Assembly (NCBI GenBank): GCA_028717785.1
Contig: JAQUND010000002.1
Location: forward strand, 1-64,000
From: Candidatus Nanoarchaeia archaeon
Lineage (GTDB): Archaea > Nanoarchaeota > Nanoarchaeia > SCGC-AAA011-G17 > JAFCDX01
Direction of reading: 5' to 3'
DNA length: 64,000 nt
Program-made: the position numbers and the translations under genes
The notes under the pieces: generated by a model
Seen by the model: only the letters and a program-made list of their open reading frames with translations
What the model was told of the DNA's origin: nothing
Database searches by the model: none
Shown here: positions 52,013 through 60,167 of the stretch, piece after piece
Layout: the number at the start of each line of letters is the position of its first letter
Numbering within the stretch: position 1 is the stretch's first letter

Positions 52013-53335
52013 ATGGCACTTTACCAAAAATTTAATAATGAAGACATTTTAATTCGTGGGGTCATTGCAGGTCTTCTCGATGTCTTAAATAACCATATTC
52101 AATATAAACAAGTTTGGGAAAATGATGATATTGAAACTGTAGAAGTTCCTTGGTTTTATAATCAATCAGGAGATGAAAGATTTATGCAAGATTTTTATAC
52201 TCATTATGGAGATTGTCTTCCTCCTCGACCAGTTGATGGTAATTTTGATATGGTTCCTAGAGGAATTATAACTTATAATGGGTCTACTATAAATGCTCAA
52301 AGAATCACTTCTAGATATGTGCAGGGACGTTATGTTAAAGAGGTAAATGGTAAACTTGAATCTTATGTTTCTTTTTTGTATTCAATCCCCCTTAATGTTA
52401 GATTTGAATGTGAAATGTTGATTGATAGACAAATAACTGCTCTTAAAATTGAACAAGAAATTAGAGAAACCTTTTATAAAACTTTAACTTTTTATACTTA
52501 TTTTAAAGGACTTAGAGTAGGATGTACAGTTGGGTTCCCAGAAGATTTAGCTATAGAAAAAAATATTCAATATTCTTTTGAATCAAACAATCCAATAAAG
52601 TTAACTTTTCAATTAGAAGTAGAAACGTATCAACCAGTTTTTGATAAAACTACTGAAATGAAAGCTACTACAAAAATTAAAGGATTTTCTTATGATTTGC
52701 ATCAAATAGATAATAAAAATCCAGGAACCTTTGTTATTACAAAACCCTCAGAAGGAACGATAATTCCTAAAGGAATTCCTTATTGGGTTGAATGGACATA
52801 TACAAAAGAAAATTATTCTATACCTAAAGTAAATCTTTATTGGCTTTATTATAATACTAATGATAGATTTGATATAGATCTTTTTCAACCTAACTATGAA
52901 TATTATATTTGGAATATTCCAGACGATTTTACTTCATTTAAAGAACCAGCAATCATATGGGGGAATACTCCATCTATTTCAGTTTTAAGAGAGCCTTTAA
53001 TAAAAATTATTCCAGATTTATCAACTGGTGAGATAACTCCATCTTCTTTTTTTATATTTAGTTCTGGTTATTTTTTAACTCCTCTTACAGATGCTTCTAT
53101 AGATATTCAAATTGAAATGAAAGATGATACTGGGGCTATATCTTTTAGTTCTGATGGAGCTATTTGGGCAAATATTAAATTAAATCAATTAGATGCATCT
53201 ACCCCAATTTCTATAGCATCAGATGCTTCTATATTTTTTCCAGGAACAATAGATTATAAAAATATAAATATTCATGTTACTAATAGTAATAATACAGATG
53301 CTTTTGGCATAGTACATAATTTAACTATAGTATAA
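52013..53335 (+). CDS. 15: tail sheath stabiliser/completion protein (gp15-like)
   Basis: 440 residues against 272 in T4 gp15. The N-terminal ~230 residues follow the gp15 layout: YKQVWENDDIETVEVPWFY (~38-56, compare the T4 Q-L-E-S-G-D-K-F-I-R-V-P-I-T-Y strand), a PRGIITYNG loop (~82), SFLYSIPLNVRFECEMLIDR (~121-140), then NIQYSFESNNPIKLTFQLEVE (~180-200). The extra C-terminal ~210 residues are beta-rich and Ig-like (TKPSEGTIIPKGIPYWVEW). In T4, gp15 caps the tail tube and sheath and joins tail to head. Preceded by AATATATAGAAAAAC, also present before the gene at 53974. Confidence 0.5.
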   Translation: MALYQKFNNEDILIRGVIAGLLDVLNNHIQYKQVWENDDIETVEVPWFYNQSGDERFMQDFYTHYGDCLPPRPVDGNFDMVPRGIITYNGSTINAQRITSRYVQGRYVKEVNGKLESYVSFLYSIPLNVRFECEMLIDRQITALKIEQEIRETFYKTLTFYTYFKGLRVGCTVGFPEDLAIEKNIQYSFESNNPIKLTFQLEVETYQPVFDKTTEMKATTKIKGFSYDLHQIDNKNPGTFVITKPSEGTIIPKGIPYWVEWTYTKENYSIPKVNLYWLYYNTNDRFDIDLFQPNYEYYIWNIPDDFTSFKEPAIIWGNTPSISVLREPLIKIIPDLSTGEITPSSFFIFSSGYFLTPLTDASIDIQIEMKDDTGAISFSSDGAIWANIKLNQLDASTPISIASDASIFFPGTIDYKNINIHVTNSNNTDAFGIVHNLTIV

Positions 53336-53898
53336 TGAAAATAGTTAAAGAATCTATAAATTTTGAAAGAGGATTAGATCCTAAAGAATCAATGAATATT
53401 GGAATAAAACCAAAAATTACAGATTGGTTATATAATTATTTTATTGTTACATCTCAAGCAACTAAACAAAGTTATTTTAAAATAAACGATGATTTAACTA
53501 TTGATATTTATGGTTTTTTTGCAACATCATGGAAAGGAAATTTTCCAGATTATATTCAATTTAATAAAATATTTACTAATAAAAATAATAATGGGGATTT
53601 TCAAATTGGAGCAGGAAATAAAATGAATACTTTAAGAGGATGTCCTAAAATTGTAGAAGGAAATTTTGATTGTACTAAAAATAATCTTAAAAATTTAATT
53701 GGAGGCCCAATTATAGTAGAGGGTACCTATTATTGTGGGCAAAATCCTTTAGAATCGTTAGAAGGATTAGCTAAAGAAATTGGATCTGGACTTTCCTGTA
53801 ATAATAAATCAGGTTTAACTAAAAAAGATATTCCTAAAGAAACAAAATTTAGTTGTTATTCTGATCAAATTAGTATTTCATATTGGGGAAATTGGTAA
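53335..53898 (+). CDS. leader-motif protein with leucine-rich-repeat-like domain
   Basis: 187 residues. MKIVKES then FERGLDPKESMNIG (residues ~10-23), one of the clearest copies of the motif. The C-terminal half has two LRR-like repeats: LRGCPKIVEGNFDCTKNNL, then a matching LIGGPIIVEGTYYCGQNPL, followed by a partial third (L-E-G-L-A-K-E-I-G-S-G-L-S-C). Such repeats bind proteins. Translation is coupled to the gp15-like gene (TAATG). Candidate packaged protein that binds a host partner; inference. Confidence 0.7.
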   Translation: MKIVKESINFERGLDPKESMNIGIKPKITDWLYNYFIVTSQATKQSYFKINDDLTIDIYGFFATSWKGNFPDYIQFNKIFTNKNNNGDFQIGAGNKMNTLRGCPKIVEGNFDCTKNNLKNLIGGPIIVEGTYYCGQNPLESLEGLAKEIGSGLSCNNKSGLTKKDIPKETKFSCYSDQISISYWGNW

Positions 53899-53973
53899 AA
53901 ATTAAAAAAGCATAAAAAACTAACGGTATAATAAATATATAGAAAAAACAATTGATTAATATAAAAGTATAAT

Positions 53974-56040
53974 ATGATAGAAAAAATTAACCAACTAAAG
54001 AACAAAACCGCATTAAATAGCGTTAAGTCTTTATGTGAAGCTGCAGTAGCTGGATTAACTTCAGGTCTTTATAATAATGTTACACCAGAAGCTAAATATG
54101 AGATAGAAAAATTTTCTATTAAATCCCTTTTTGAAGGATTAAAAGATATTAAAGATGAAGAAGTTCAAAATTGGTTAACAAACCAAAAGAGAATTTATGC
54201 AGTAAAAAATTTAGGTGTTAGAGAAAGCATAAATATGCTTCTTGCATCTGAAGCTAAAAACAATGCATCCTTAAAAACAGTTCTTGAATCTTTTAAATCT
54301 CATATAGATGGAGAAGTTCCTGAAGTAAGATTATATGAAGAATTTATAACTGCAATGAATTCTTTCAATTATTTTCCAAAAGTAGGAAATGCAATTAAAG
54401 CAATAGAAGATAATGTCGATAATTATAGATCAGATGTTTCAATAACTAAGATTATTGAAACTATGAAAGATAGTAGAAGTCATTATCTCATTCCATTAAT
54501 AGAAGATGTAGTACAAAATTATCTTGATAATAAAACAGAACAAACTAAACATTTCTTAAAAGAAACTCTTGTTAAATTTTCATATGATCCTTTTATTAGA
54601 GATATTATTAATTTAGTTACAATTGATGCTACTGAACTTCAATTAGAATATGCTAATGCTCAATGTGATATTGAAAAAGTATTTAGTCCTATTTTATATC
54701 TTGGCGAAAATGAAGCAGTATTTAGTGTTAAAGGATTATATTATATTAAAAAAGGAAATACAGTTTCCCGTTTAAATGAAAAATATATTGAAAGATTAGA
54801 TTCAGAATTTATTCATTTATGCGAAGCTATAAATAATCCTAATGTTATTATTACTCCAAAAGACATAACCGTTTATGAAGGTAAGGATAAAGCTATTATT
54901 AAAGATGATAAAATTATAATTAATGAAAAAGAAATAAGTTCTAAAGAATTTGCTGAAAGTGCTGAAATAGCTCAGTGGACTGGTAGAGGATCTTTCTTAT
55001 TACTTATTGAAACTTTAAGGAGAAATTTTAATGAAATAGCTGAAATAGATTTTGCAAAAAGAGTTTTCTTAAAAGAAGATCAAAATCATTCTGCTGATGT
55101 ATTTAAGCTTCGTGGCAATATTTTCATTGCTACCCATAATACTACAGATGGCAAAAATACATTTTATCGTAACATTAATCCTATACAAGCTAAAGGAATT
55201 ATGATGGAACATCTTCGATATGATGTATCTCGTTTATTTGAAGGTTTACTTCCAGAAGAAGAAAAAATTATGGAAGAAATTGAAGAAACTAAAAAAGAAT
55301 ATCAAAATTATATAACTCTTATTGAATCTAAAATAGAAGAATTTAATAAAAATACAGATTCAAAAGTAAGTAATTTAGTTATTGAAGCTTTAAATGAAGA
55401 ACTTTCTGAAGTTCAAGAAGATTATAAAAATTATTTAAATGTAGCTGAACGTTATACAAGACCATTAGGAGAAGCTATTACAATTACAGTTGACGTAGAT
55501 GGTAAAAAATATACTGTTCCTATTCCAAATAATGGAGGAACTACAGGAAATGCTGAAACAGAAACAAAACCTGAAGATGCAGGAACAGAAGTAGGAAAAG
55601 ACCAAGTTGAACAACAACCTGCATCTGCAGTAACTTTTCAAGATGATCAAACTGAATTATTAGGAGATACTCCAACTATAGGTAACGATCAAGTAACTAT
55701 GGGTTCAGATCAAGCAGAAGCAGATGCTGATAAAGCAGAAGCAGATGCAGATAAAACTGGAGAAGAAAAACCAGAAGGAGAAGGTAAACCTGAAACTGAA
55801 CCAGAAATTGAACCAGAAGGAGGAAAAACTGATACTGGAGAAGAAAAACCAGAAGGATCTGAAGAACCAGCTGATTTAAAAGGGGGAGAAGAAGATGAAA
55901 TTAAAATAGAAGATGAAACTGATAAGGATGAAGAAGAATCTGAAAAAAAAGCTGAAGAATCCTCTGATGAAAAAACTTCAGAAGCTCCTAAAAAACGTAA
56001 AGTTTTTCTTAAGAAAAAAGTTAAAAAAGTAAACGATTAA
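53974..56040 (+). CDS. large protein with acidic tail, candidate head core or scaffold protein
   Basis: 688 residues. Residues 1-480 are helical with scattered strands and include GVRESINMLL (~72) and a WTGRGSFLLLIETLRRNF segment (~340). From ~520 on it is low complexity: acidic repeats with EADADKAEADADK and GEEKPEG units, ending in a basic KKRKVFLKKKVKK. The acid-then-basic tail resembles scaffold proteins that bind prohead protease and DNA. No direct match recognised. Preceded by AATAAATATATAGAAAAAAC. Neighbouring gp15, gp55, gp4 and portal genes favour a virion role. Confidence 0.6.
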   Translation: MIEKINQLKNKTALNSVKSLCEAAVAGLTSGLYNNVTPEAKYEIEKFSIKSLFEGLKDIKDEEVQNWLTNQKRIYAVKNLGVRESINMLLASEAKNNASLKTVLESFKSHIDGEVPEVRLYEEFITAMNSFNYFPKVGNAIKAIEDNVDNYRSDVSITKIIETMKDSRSHYLIPLIEDVVQNYLDNKTEQTKHFLKETLVKFSYDPFIRDIINLVTIDATELQLEYANAQCDIEKVFSPILYLGENEAVFSVKGLYYIKKGNTVSRLNEKYIERLDSEFIHLCEAINNPNVIITPKDITVYEGKDKAIIKDDKIIINEKEISSKEFAESAEIAQWTGRGSFLLLIETLRRNFNEIAEIDFAKRVFLKEDQNHSADVFKLRGNIFIATHNTTDGKNTFYRNINPIQAKGIMMEHLRYDVSRLFEGLLPEEEKIMEEIEETKKEYQNYITLIESKIEEFNKNTDSKVSNLVIEALNEELSEVQEDYKNYLNVAERYTRPLGEAITITVDVDGKKYTVPIPNNGGTTGNAETETKPEDAGTEVGKDQVEQQPASAVTFQDDQTELLGDTPTIGNDQVTMGSDQAEADADKAEADADKTGEEKPEGEGKPETEPEIEPEGGKTDTGEEKPEGSEEPADLKGGEEDEIKIEDETDKDEEESEKKAEESSDEKTSEAPKKRKVFLKKKVKKVND

Positions 56041-56055
56041 TATAATAAAAATATT

Positions 56056-56844
56056 ATGATAAAAGGTTTAAAATTACCCGTTCAAGTTATATCTGGAGAA
56101 ATATGCGATAATATTGGAAATCCTATTTTAAAAGCTAATAGAGAAATAGGACAAACCCCTCTAGAACCAACTGAAAGGGATGCCCTAATATATTTAATAG
56201 CGGATCTTATTAATAGAGAATTTCCAAAAATGGAATCCGTTAAAGAATCGTTAAATGAAACTAATCTAGGAGATAAAGTTCTTTTTAATAAAGAAAGAGG
56301 TTATGTAATAGGGCAAACTTCCGATGGTAAATGGATAATACAAATACAAGGATCTACTAAATCCGCAAGTGATAAGGAAATTAAAGTTTTAAGAGGATCT
56401 GTTCAAAATGTAACTTTAAAACCTCCTATGAAATTTGATGATAAAACTCAAAAATTATTATTTGAACAATTTATAAAATGCGGTATATTTTATGGAAATG
56501 TCCCTATTAAAACTAATGATTGTTATGTAAGATATTCAGAATTTGTTAAAGCTAAAGAAGGAGAACAATTAAATGTTCTTATTGAAGGTAATTTAAATAT
56601 TATGCCAAAAGAACAAGTTAAAATATTTGAAAATCCTAATGATTTTGCTAATCCTCAAGATTATGTTAAAGCAGTTATTATTGGAGAAAATGAAGATGTA
56701 GTAGCTAATATTCTTGTTCATGCTGGGGATTATTCTCAAGCTATTGGAGATGCAGATCCTGTTAGAGTTATTCTTGGCCCTGATTCCGAAAATCCTGAAA
56801 TGGATACATTACCAAAAGGAAGCGTTAGAACTCTTTCAGTTTAA
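56056..56844 (+). CDS. hypothetical protein
   Basis: 262 residues. Residues 1-70 look folded (GLKLPVQVISGEICDNIGNP), then SVKESLNETNLGDKVLFNKE (~62-81) introduces a KOW/SH3-like strand set (GYVIGQTSDGKWIIQIQGST). The rest is beta-rich and acidic. The KES site resembles the module junctions seen elsewhere. Followed by a CAGTTT/AAACTG hairpin and GATAAATAT. Confidence 0.65.
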   Translation: MIKGLKLPVQVISGEICDNIGNPILKANREIGQTPLEPTERDALIYLIADLINREFPKMESVKESLNETNLGDKVLFNKERGYVIGQTSDGKWIIQIQGSTKSASDKEIKVLRGSVQNVTLKPPMKFDDKTQKLLFEQFIKCGIFYGNVPIKTNDCYVRYSEFVKAKEGEQLNVLIEGNLNIMPKEQVKIFENPNDFANPQDYVKAVIIGENEDVVANILVHAGDYSQAIGDADPVRVILGPDSENPEMDTLPKGSVRTLSV

Positions 56845-56862
56845 AAAAACTGATAAATATTT

Positions 56863-57342
56863 ATGTCTATAAAATTTAAAGATTTTAATATAAATAGATT
56901 CTGGGAAAAAACCCCAACGCCATTAAAATACCTATTAGTTTTTGTTATCTTTATTTCAGTCTCTTATTTCATTTTTGCTAAAAATTTAAAAGATTCTAGC
57001 ATTAAAGAAATACAAACAATGAAAATAGGTATTAATGCTACATATAAACTTATAGATAATTTTGATGATTTTCGTAGAGAACAAAATATTTATAATAAAG
57101 ATATTTTAGAATATTTAAATAATTTAAAAACACTTGTAAAAGAATTAAATTCTAATACAAACAGAAAATTAGATATGATTTTAAGTTCAGGAGGTAAAAA
57201 TTCTAAAGATTTAATAGAAAAACTTCAAATATTAAATGAATCTTTTAATAATCTTTCTAAAGCATATGATAGAAATATTAAACCTCCTAAAACATATTTA
57301 ATAAGAGGATATAAATATGAAGGAGAAGATACTATTAAATAA
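56863..57342 (+). CDS. single-span membrane protein with coiled coil
   Basis: 159 residues. One hydrophobic span (LKYLLVFVIFISVSYFIFA, ~22-40), then a long helical part with heptad-like spacing (~60-140), ending PPKTYLIRGYKYEG. The layout resembles phage spanin-type or envelope-spanning proteins, and the next gene has the same layout. Function not assigned. Confidence 0.6.
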   Translation: MSIKFKDFNINRFWEKTPTPLKYLLVFVIFISVSYFIFAKNLKDSSIKEIQTMKIGINATYKLIDNFDDFRREQNIYNKDILEYLNNLKTLVKELNSNTNRKLDMILSSGGKNSKDLIEKLQILNESFNNLSKAYDRNIKPPKTYLIRGYKYEGEDTIK

Positions 57343-57349
57343 TTATAAA

Positions 57350-57616
57350 ATGAAAAATAAGAAATTCAATATCCAATCATTAATAATAATAGGAATTATT
57401 AGTATTTTAATTATTTATATGATAGTAGATTTTTTTATAGCTACACCAAAATTAAAAGCAGAAGTAAAACAAGTTAATATTGAATATCAAAAATTAGGTA
57501 AATATTTAAATGAAAAAATTCCTGAAATAGATTCTACATTAAAAAATCAATCTACTAAACTTATTCAACAAACTAATGAGATTTACGAATTAAAAGAAGA
57601 AATTTCAAAACCTTAA
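57350..57616 (+). CDS. single-span membrane protein with coiled coil
   Basis: 88 residues from the ATG at 57350; an in-frame ATG at 57317 overlaps the previous gene. Basic start (MKNKKFNIQ), hydrophobic span (SLIIIGIISILIIYMIVDFF, ~10-29), then a helix ending ELKEEISKP. Same layout as its upstream neighbour. Ends at a terminator. Confidence 0.6.
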   Translation: MKNKKFNIQSLIIIGIISILIIYMIVDFFIATPKLKAEVKQVNIEYQKLGKYLNEKIPEIDSTLKNQSTKLIQQTNEIYELKEEISKP

Positions 57617-57637
57617 AGTATTAATAATCTGAATATA

Positions 57638-57667
57638 GGCACACAAAAACTTGTTGTGCCTTTTTTT
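57638..57667 (+). terminator. rho-independent terminator
   Basis: GGCACA(CAA) / TTGTTGTGCC stem and a seven-T run. Separates the membrane genes from the late sigma gene. Confidence 0.9.
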
Positions 57668-57693
57668 GTATAATAACTAAATAAGAAAAAGTT

Positions 57694-58041
57694 ATGCCAA
57701 TACATGTAAAAAATCGTGATTTAAGAGAAGAATTAATTAAATCAAAAGCTCAAGATAAATTAACTAAAGAATGTTTAGATATGTTTATTCTAATGGCTCA
57801 TAAATTTAGTACAAAATTTAAGTATATTTATCCAGAGGATAAAGAAGATTGTATTTCATTTGCAATAATGGATTGTTATCAATATTGGAGAGGATATAAT
57901 CCTGAAAAAAGTGTTAATGCTTTTGCATATATTACTCAAGTCATAAAAAATGGATTTGCAAAAGGATGGCGTAAATTATATGGTAATATGCCAAAAAGTA
58001 AAAAAATAAGTATTAGTTATAATAAAATATACAGTATTTAA
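57694..58041 (+). CDS. 55: late transcription sigma factor gp55, shortened
   Basis: 115 residues against 185 in T4. The diagnostic segment NAFAYITQVIKNGFAKGWRK (~76-95) matches the T4 N-P-H-A-Y-I-T-Q..N-A-F region, preceded by FKYIYPEDKEDCISFAIMD and YWRGYNPEKS. gp55 is the sigma subunit that directs host RNA polymerase to late promoters (TATAAATA). The T4 C-terminal ~65 residues, including the clamp-binding S-L-D-F-L-Y-E, are absent: the frame ends SISYNKIYSI and the stop overlaps the start of an endonuclease gene. Late transcription may therefore be coupled to the clamp differently here. Confidence 0.7.
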   Translation: MPIHVKNRDLREELIKSKAQDKLTKECLDMFILMAHKFSTKFKYIYPEDKEDCISFAIMDCYQYWRGYNPEKSVNAFAYITQVIKNGFAKGWRKLYGNMPKSKKISISYNKIYSI

Positions 58042-58829
58042 TGAAACCTCTATTAAAAAATATTGATGGGTTATTTATATGTGAGGAATGTGGAATATTA
58101 TGTAAAAAGAAAGATAATTTAAGTAGACATATAGGATTAAAACATAATAAAGAAGAATATTTAAAAAAATATATAATAGAAGAATCCGATAAATATTGTC
58201 CTATTTGTAAAACCCCTATGAATATAAATATTTCATTTTGTAATTTTCATAAAACTATTTTTTGTTCTAAAAAATGTCAAAATATAAATTTATCCCATAA
58301 AAAGAAAAATTATACTTTAGATAAAAAAATATTAATAGAAAACAAAAGGAAACAAACATGTTTAGAAAAATATGGGGTAAATAATCCCATAAAAGATCCT
58401 TTAATTATAAAAAAGATAAAACAAACATGTTTAGAAAAATATGGGGAATCTTCTTATTTTAAATCTAAAAAATTTAAAGATGAATTAGATAATAGAATGA
58501 ATTCATTTTATCATAAAAAAAGATTTTTAAATTCAAATTTACATTATCAATCTTCTTATGAGTTAGATTTTCTTGAAAAATACTATAATAGATTTGTTAT
58601 AGAAAATGGGCCAACAATTTTTTATAATATTAAAAATAAAGAAAAAAGATATTATTCTGATTTTTATGTGCCTTCATTAAATCTTATTATAGAAATAAAA
58701 AGCTCCTATATTTATAAAAAAACACTTGGAGAAAACTTACAAAAGAAAAAATATTCGGAAAAAATGGGATATAATTTTCTTTTTTTATTAGATAAAAATT
58801 ATAAAAAATTAGAGAAGTATGCCAAATGA
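58041..58829 (+). CDS. homing-endonuclease-like protein with zinc fingers and restriction-fold nuclease
   Basis: 262 residues. A C2H2-type finger (CEECGILCKKKDNLSRHIGLKH, with C14, C17 and the H-x4-H end), then CPIC and CSKKCQ (~52-80) as a second metal site. Two near-identical Lys-rich repeats follow (RKQTCLEKYGVNNPIKDP and IKQTCLEKYGESSYFKSK), typical NUMOD-like DNA-binding units. The C-terminal domain has YSDFYVPSLNLIIEIKSSY (~212-230), the D..E-x-K pattern of restriction-fold nucleases. It starts on the gp55 stop and ends inside the gp4 start, so it looks inserted exactly between them. Confidence 0.75.
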   Translation: MKPLLKNIDGLFICEECGILCKKKDNLSRHIGLKHNKEEYLKKYIIEESDKYCPICKTPMNINISFCNFHKTIFCSKKCQNINLSHKKKNYTLDKKILIENKRKQTCLEKYGVNNPIKDPLIIKKIKQTCLEKYGESSYFKSKKFKDELDNRMNSFYHKKRFLNSNLHYQSSYELDFLEKYYNRFVIENGPTIFYNIKNKEKRYYSDFYVPSLNLIIEIKSSYIYKKTLGENLQKKKYSEKMGYNFLFLLDKNYKKLEKYAK

Positions 58830-59430
58830 AGCCTATAAACTTTGGCATAAGCCAAATAGATCAGGAACTAAATCTGAAGGGGGGACAAGTCAAACTCACC
58901 AAGGATATGCTAATATTAAAAATATTTCTAAATATATCGGAAATCCTAATTTGATAATATACAGAAGTTCTTGGGAATTTTCATTTATAAAATGGTGTGA
59001 TGCATCCCCATCTATACTTAAATGGTCTTCAGAACCAATAAAAATACCTTATTATGATAGAGTTTCTAAATTAGATGAATGTAAAAGATTAGGACTTGAT
59101 CCAAATCAACCTAAAAATTGGGTTATTAAAAATTATAATATTGATTTTTGGGTTGAAGTAAAAATGTCAAATAGCAATATTGAAAAATGGTTTATTGAAA
59201 TTAAACCAAAAAATAAACTCTCCCGACCTATTCCGCCAAAACCAGGAGCTCCTTTAAAAGAACAAAAAAGTTTTACTATTAAAGCGAAAGAATATTTAAT
59301 AAATGAAGCAAAATTTGCTGCAGTAAATGAATGGGCAAAAAAAGCAGGAGGAAAATTCTATATTTTTACTGAAGATCAATTAATAAGATATGGAATTATT
59401 GGAGGAAGATTTGATTTACCAAATAAATAG
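58819..59430 (+). CDS. 4: head completion nuclease gp4
   Basis: 203 residues, against about 150 in T4. Matches T4 gp4 (gp50/gp65 group): IIYRSSWEFSFIKWCDASPSIL (~44-65), WSSEPIKIPYYDRVS (~68-82), then FWVEVKMSNSNIEKWFIEIKPK (~111-132) with the E-x-K core of a restriction-fold nuclease, and NEAKFAAVNEWAKKAGGKFYI (~165-185). It acts late, trimming or sealing the packaged DNA end before tail joining. There is an insertion around residues 83-105 and a 40-residue N-terminal extension. Confidence 0.8.
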   Translation: MPNEAYKLWHKPNRSGTKSEGGTSQTHQGYANIKNISKYIGNPNLIIYRSSWEFSFIKWCDASPSILKWSSEPIKIPYYDRVSKLDECKRLGLDPNQPKNWVIKNYNIDFWVEVKMSNSNIEKWFIEIKPKNKLSRPIPPKPGAPLKEQKSFTIKAKEYLINEAKFAAVNEWAKKAGGKFYIFTEDQLIRYGIIGGRFDLPNK

Positions 59431-59433
59431 AAT

Positions 59434-60150
59434 ATGATACACCCTCGAGATGAAAATAAGATTCTTCAACATGTTCATAATATAAAGGATCAAGCATATT
59501 TTACTCTATTTGAGAAATATATGATCCAACAATTAGAAGGATCTGATAAATTAATTGAAATTGATTCTACAGATCAAGAATCAATCATTAGTGCTTTAAA
59601 TGGGGGATTTCCTATTCCAGGAATAGTTTATACTTTTATTTATAAAGGTGCTAATGTTATAGTAGATTTAAAAAAAGGACCAAAAGAATATGTGGATTTA
59701 GTTCCTTTAATATTTTGTATGAATACAGATAGAGGATATTTTTCAGGCATAAATTTTAATACTCTCCCCTCTGATGTTAGACTTAGATTTTTAGAATCTT
59801 TTTATGAAACATTTAAAGATTTCTTAAAAAGAGAAGTAGATGTTCTTGCTCAAAATAATAAGCAAGCAATTAATAAAAGATTTATAGCTTTTATGAAATC
59901 GGGGGGTGGACAAACTATGATTAAATTATTTAATAAGAAAAATGGGGCAAATTTCAATTTTGCTTATAGAAAATATTTAATAGAAAAAGTAGATAATTTA
60001 AGGATGGTAGAATACTCAGAATGGAAATACATACCATTTTATGAACCTAAAGATGCATTCAGAAAACTTAATTATAAGCAATTATATAAACTCTATAATT
60101 TAAGTTTAAATAAAAATAATATGAACCCCAATCCAGATTTAAATATATAA
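59434..60150 (+). CDS. hypothetical virion-cluster protein
   Basis: 238 residues, three bases after gp4. Residues 45-110 form a beta-domain (IPGIVYTFIYKGANVIVDL, then VPLIFCMNTDRGYFSGINFN, TLPSDVRLRFLESF). Helices follow, then a Tyr-rich end (KLNYKQLYKLYNLS). The PLIFCM..GY..GIN-N..LP-x-x-R order occurs in virion-associated phage proteins, but I cannot name the family. The stop region overlaps a perfect TATAAATA promoter for the portal. Confidence 0.65.
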   Translation: MIHPRDENKILQHVHNIKDQAYFTLFEKYMIQQLEGSDKLIEIDSTDQESIISALNGGFPIPGIVYTFIYKGANVIVDLKKGPKEYVDLVPLIFCMNTDRGYFSGINFNTLPSDVRLRFLESFYETFKDFLKREVDVLAQNNKQAINKRFIAFMKSGGGQTMIKLFNKKNGANFNFAYRKYLIEKVDNLRMVEYSEWKYIPFYEPKDAFRKLNYKQLYKLYNLSLNKNNMNPNPDLNI

Positions 60151-60153
60151 ATA
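60146..60153 (+). promoter_or_regulatory. T4-type late promoter
   Basis: TATAAATA, identical to the T4 late -10 box, 15 bases before the portal ATG. A gp55 gene nearby makes such a promoter plausible. Confidence 0.55.
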
Positions 60154-60167
60154 AAAGAAAATAAGTT

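Noticed and set aside
55680..55760. CRISPR-like or minisatellite array in the acidic tail
   Set aside because: The short repeats follow the reading frame (EADADKAEADADK) and have no spacers.
59434..60150. Baseplate wedge gp53 or DNA end protector gp2
   Set aside because: The position beside gp4 suggested these, but the sequence pattern does not match what I know of either protein.
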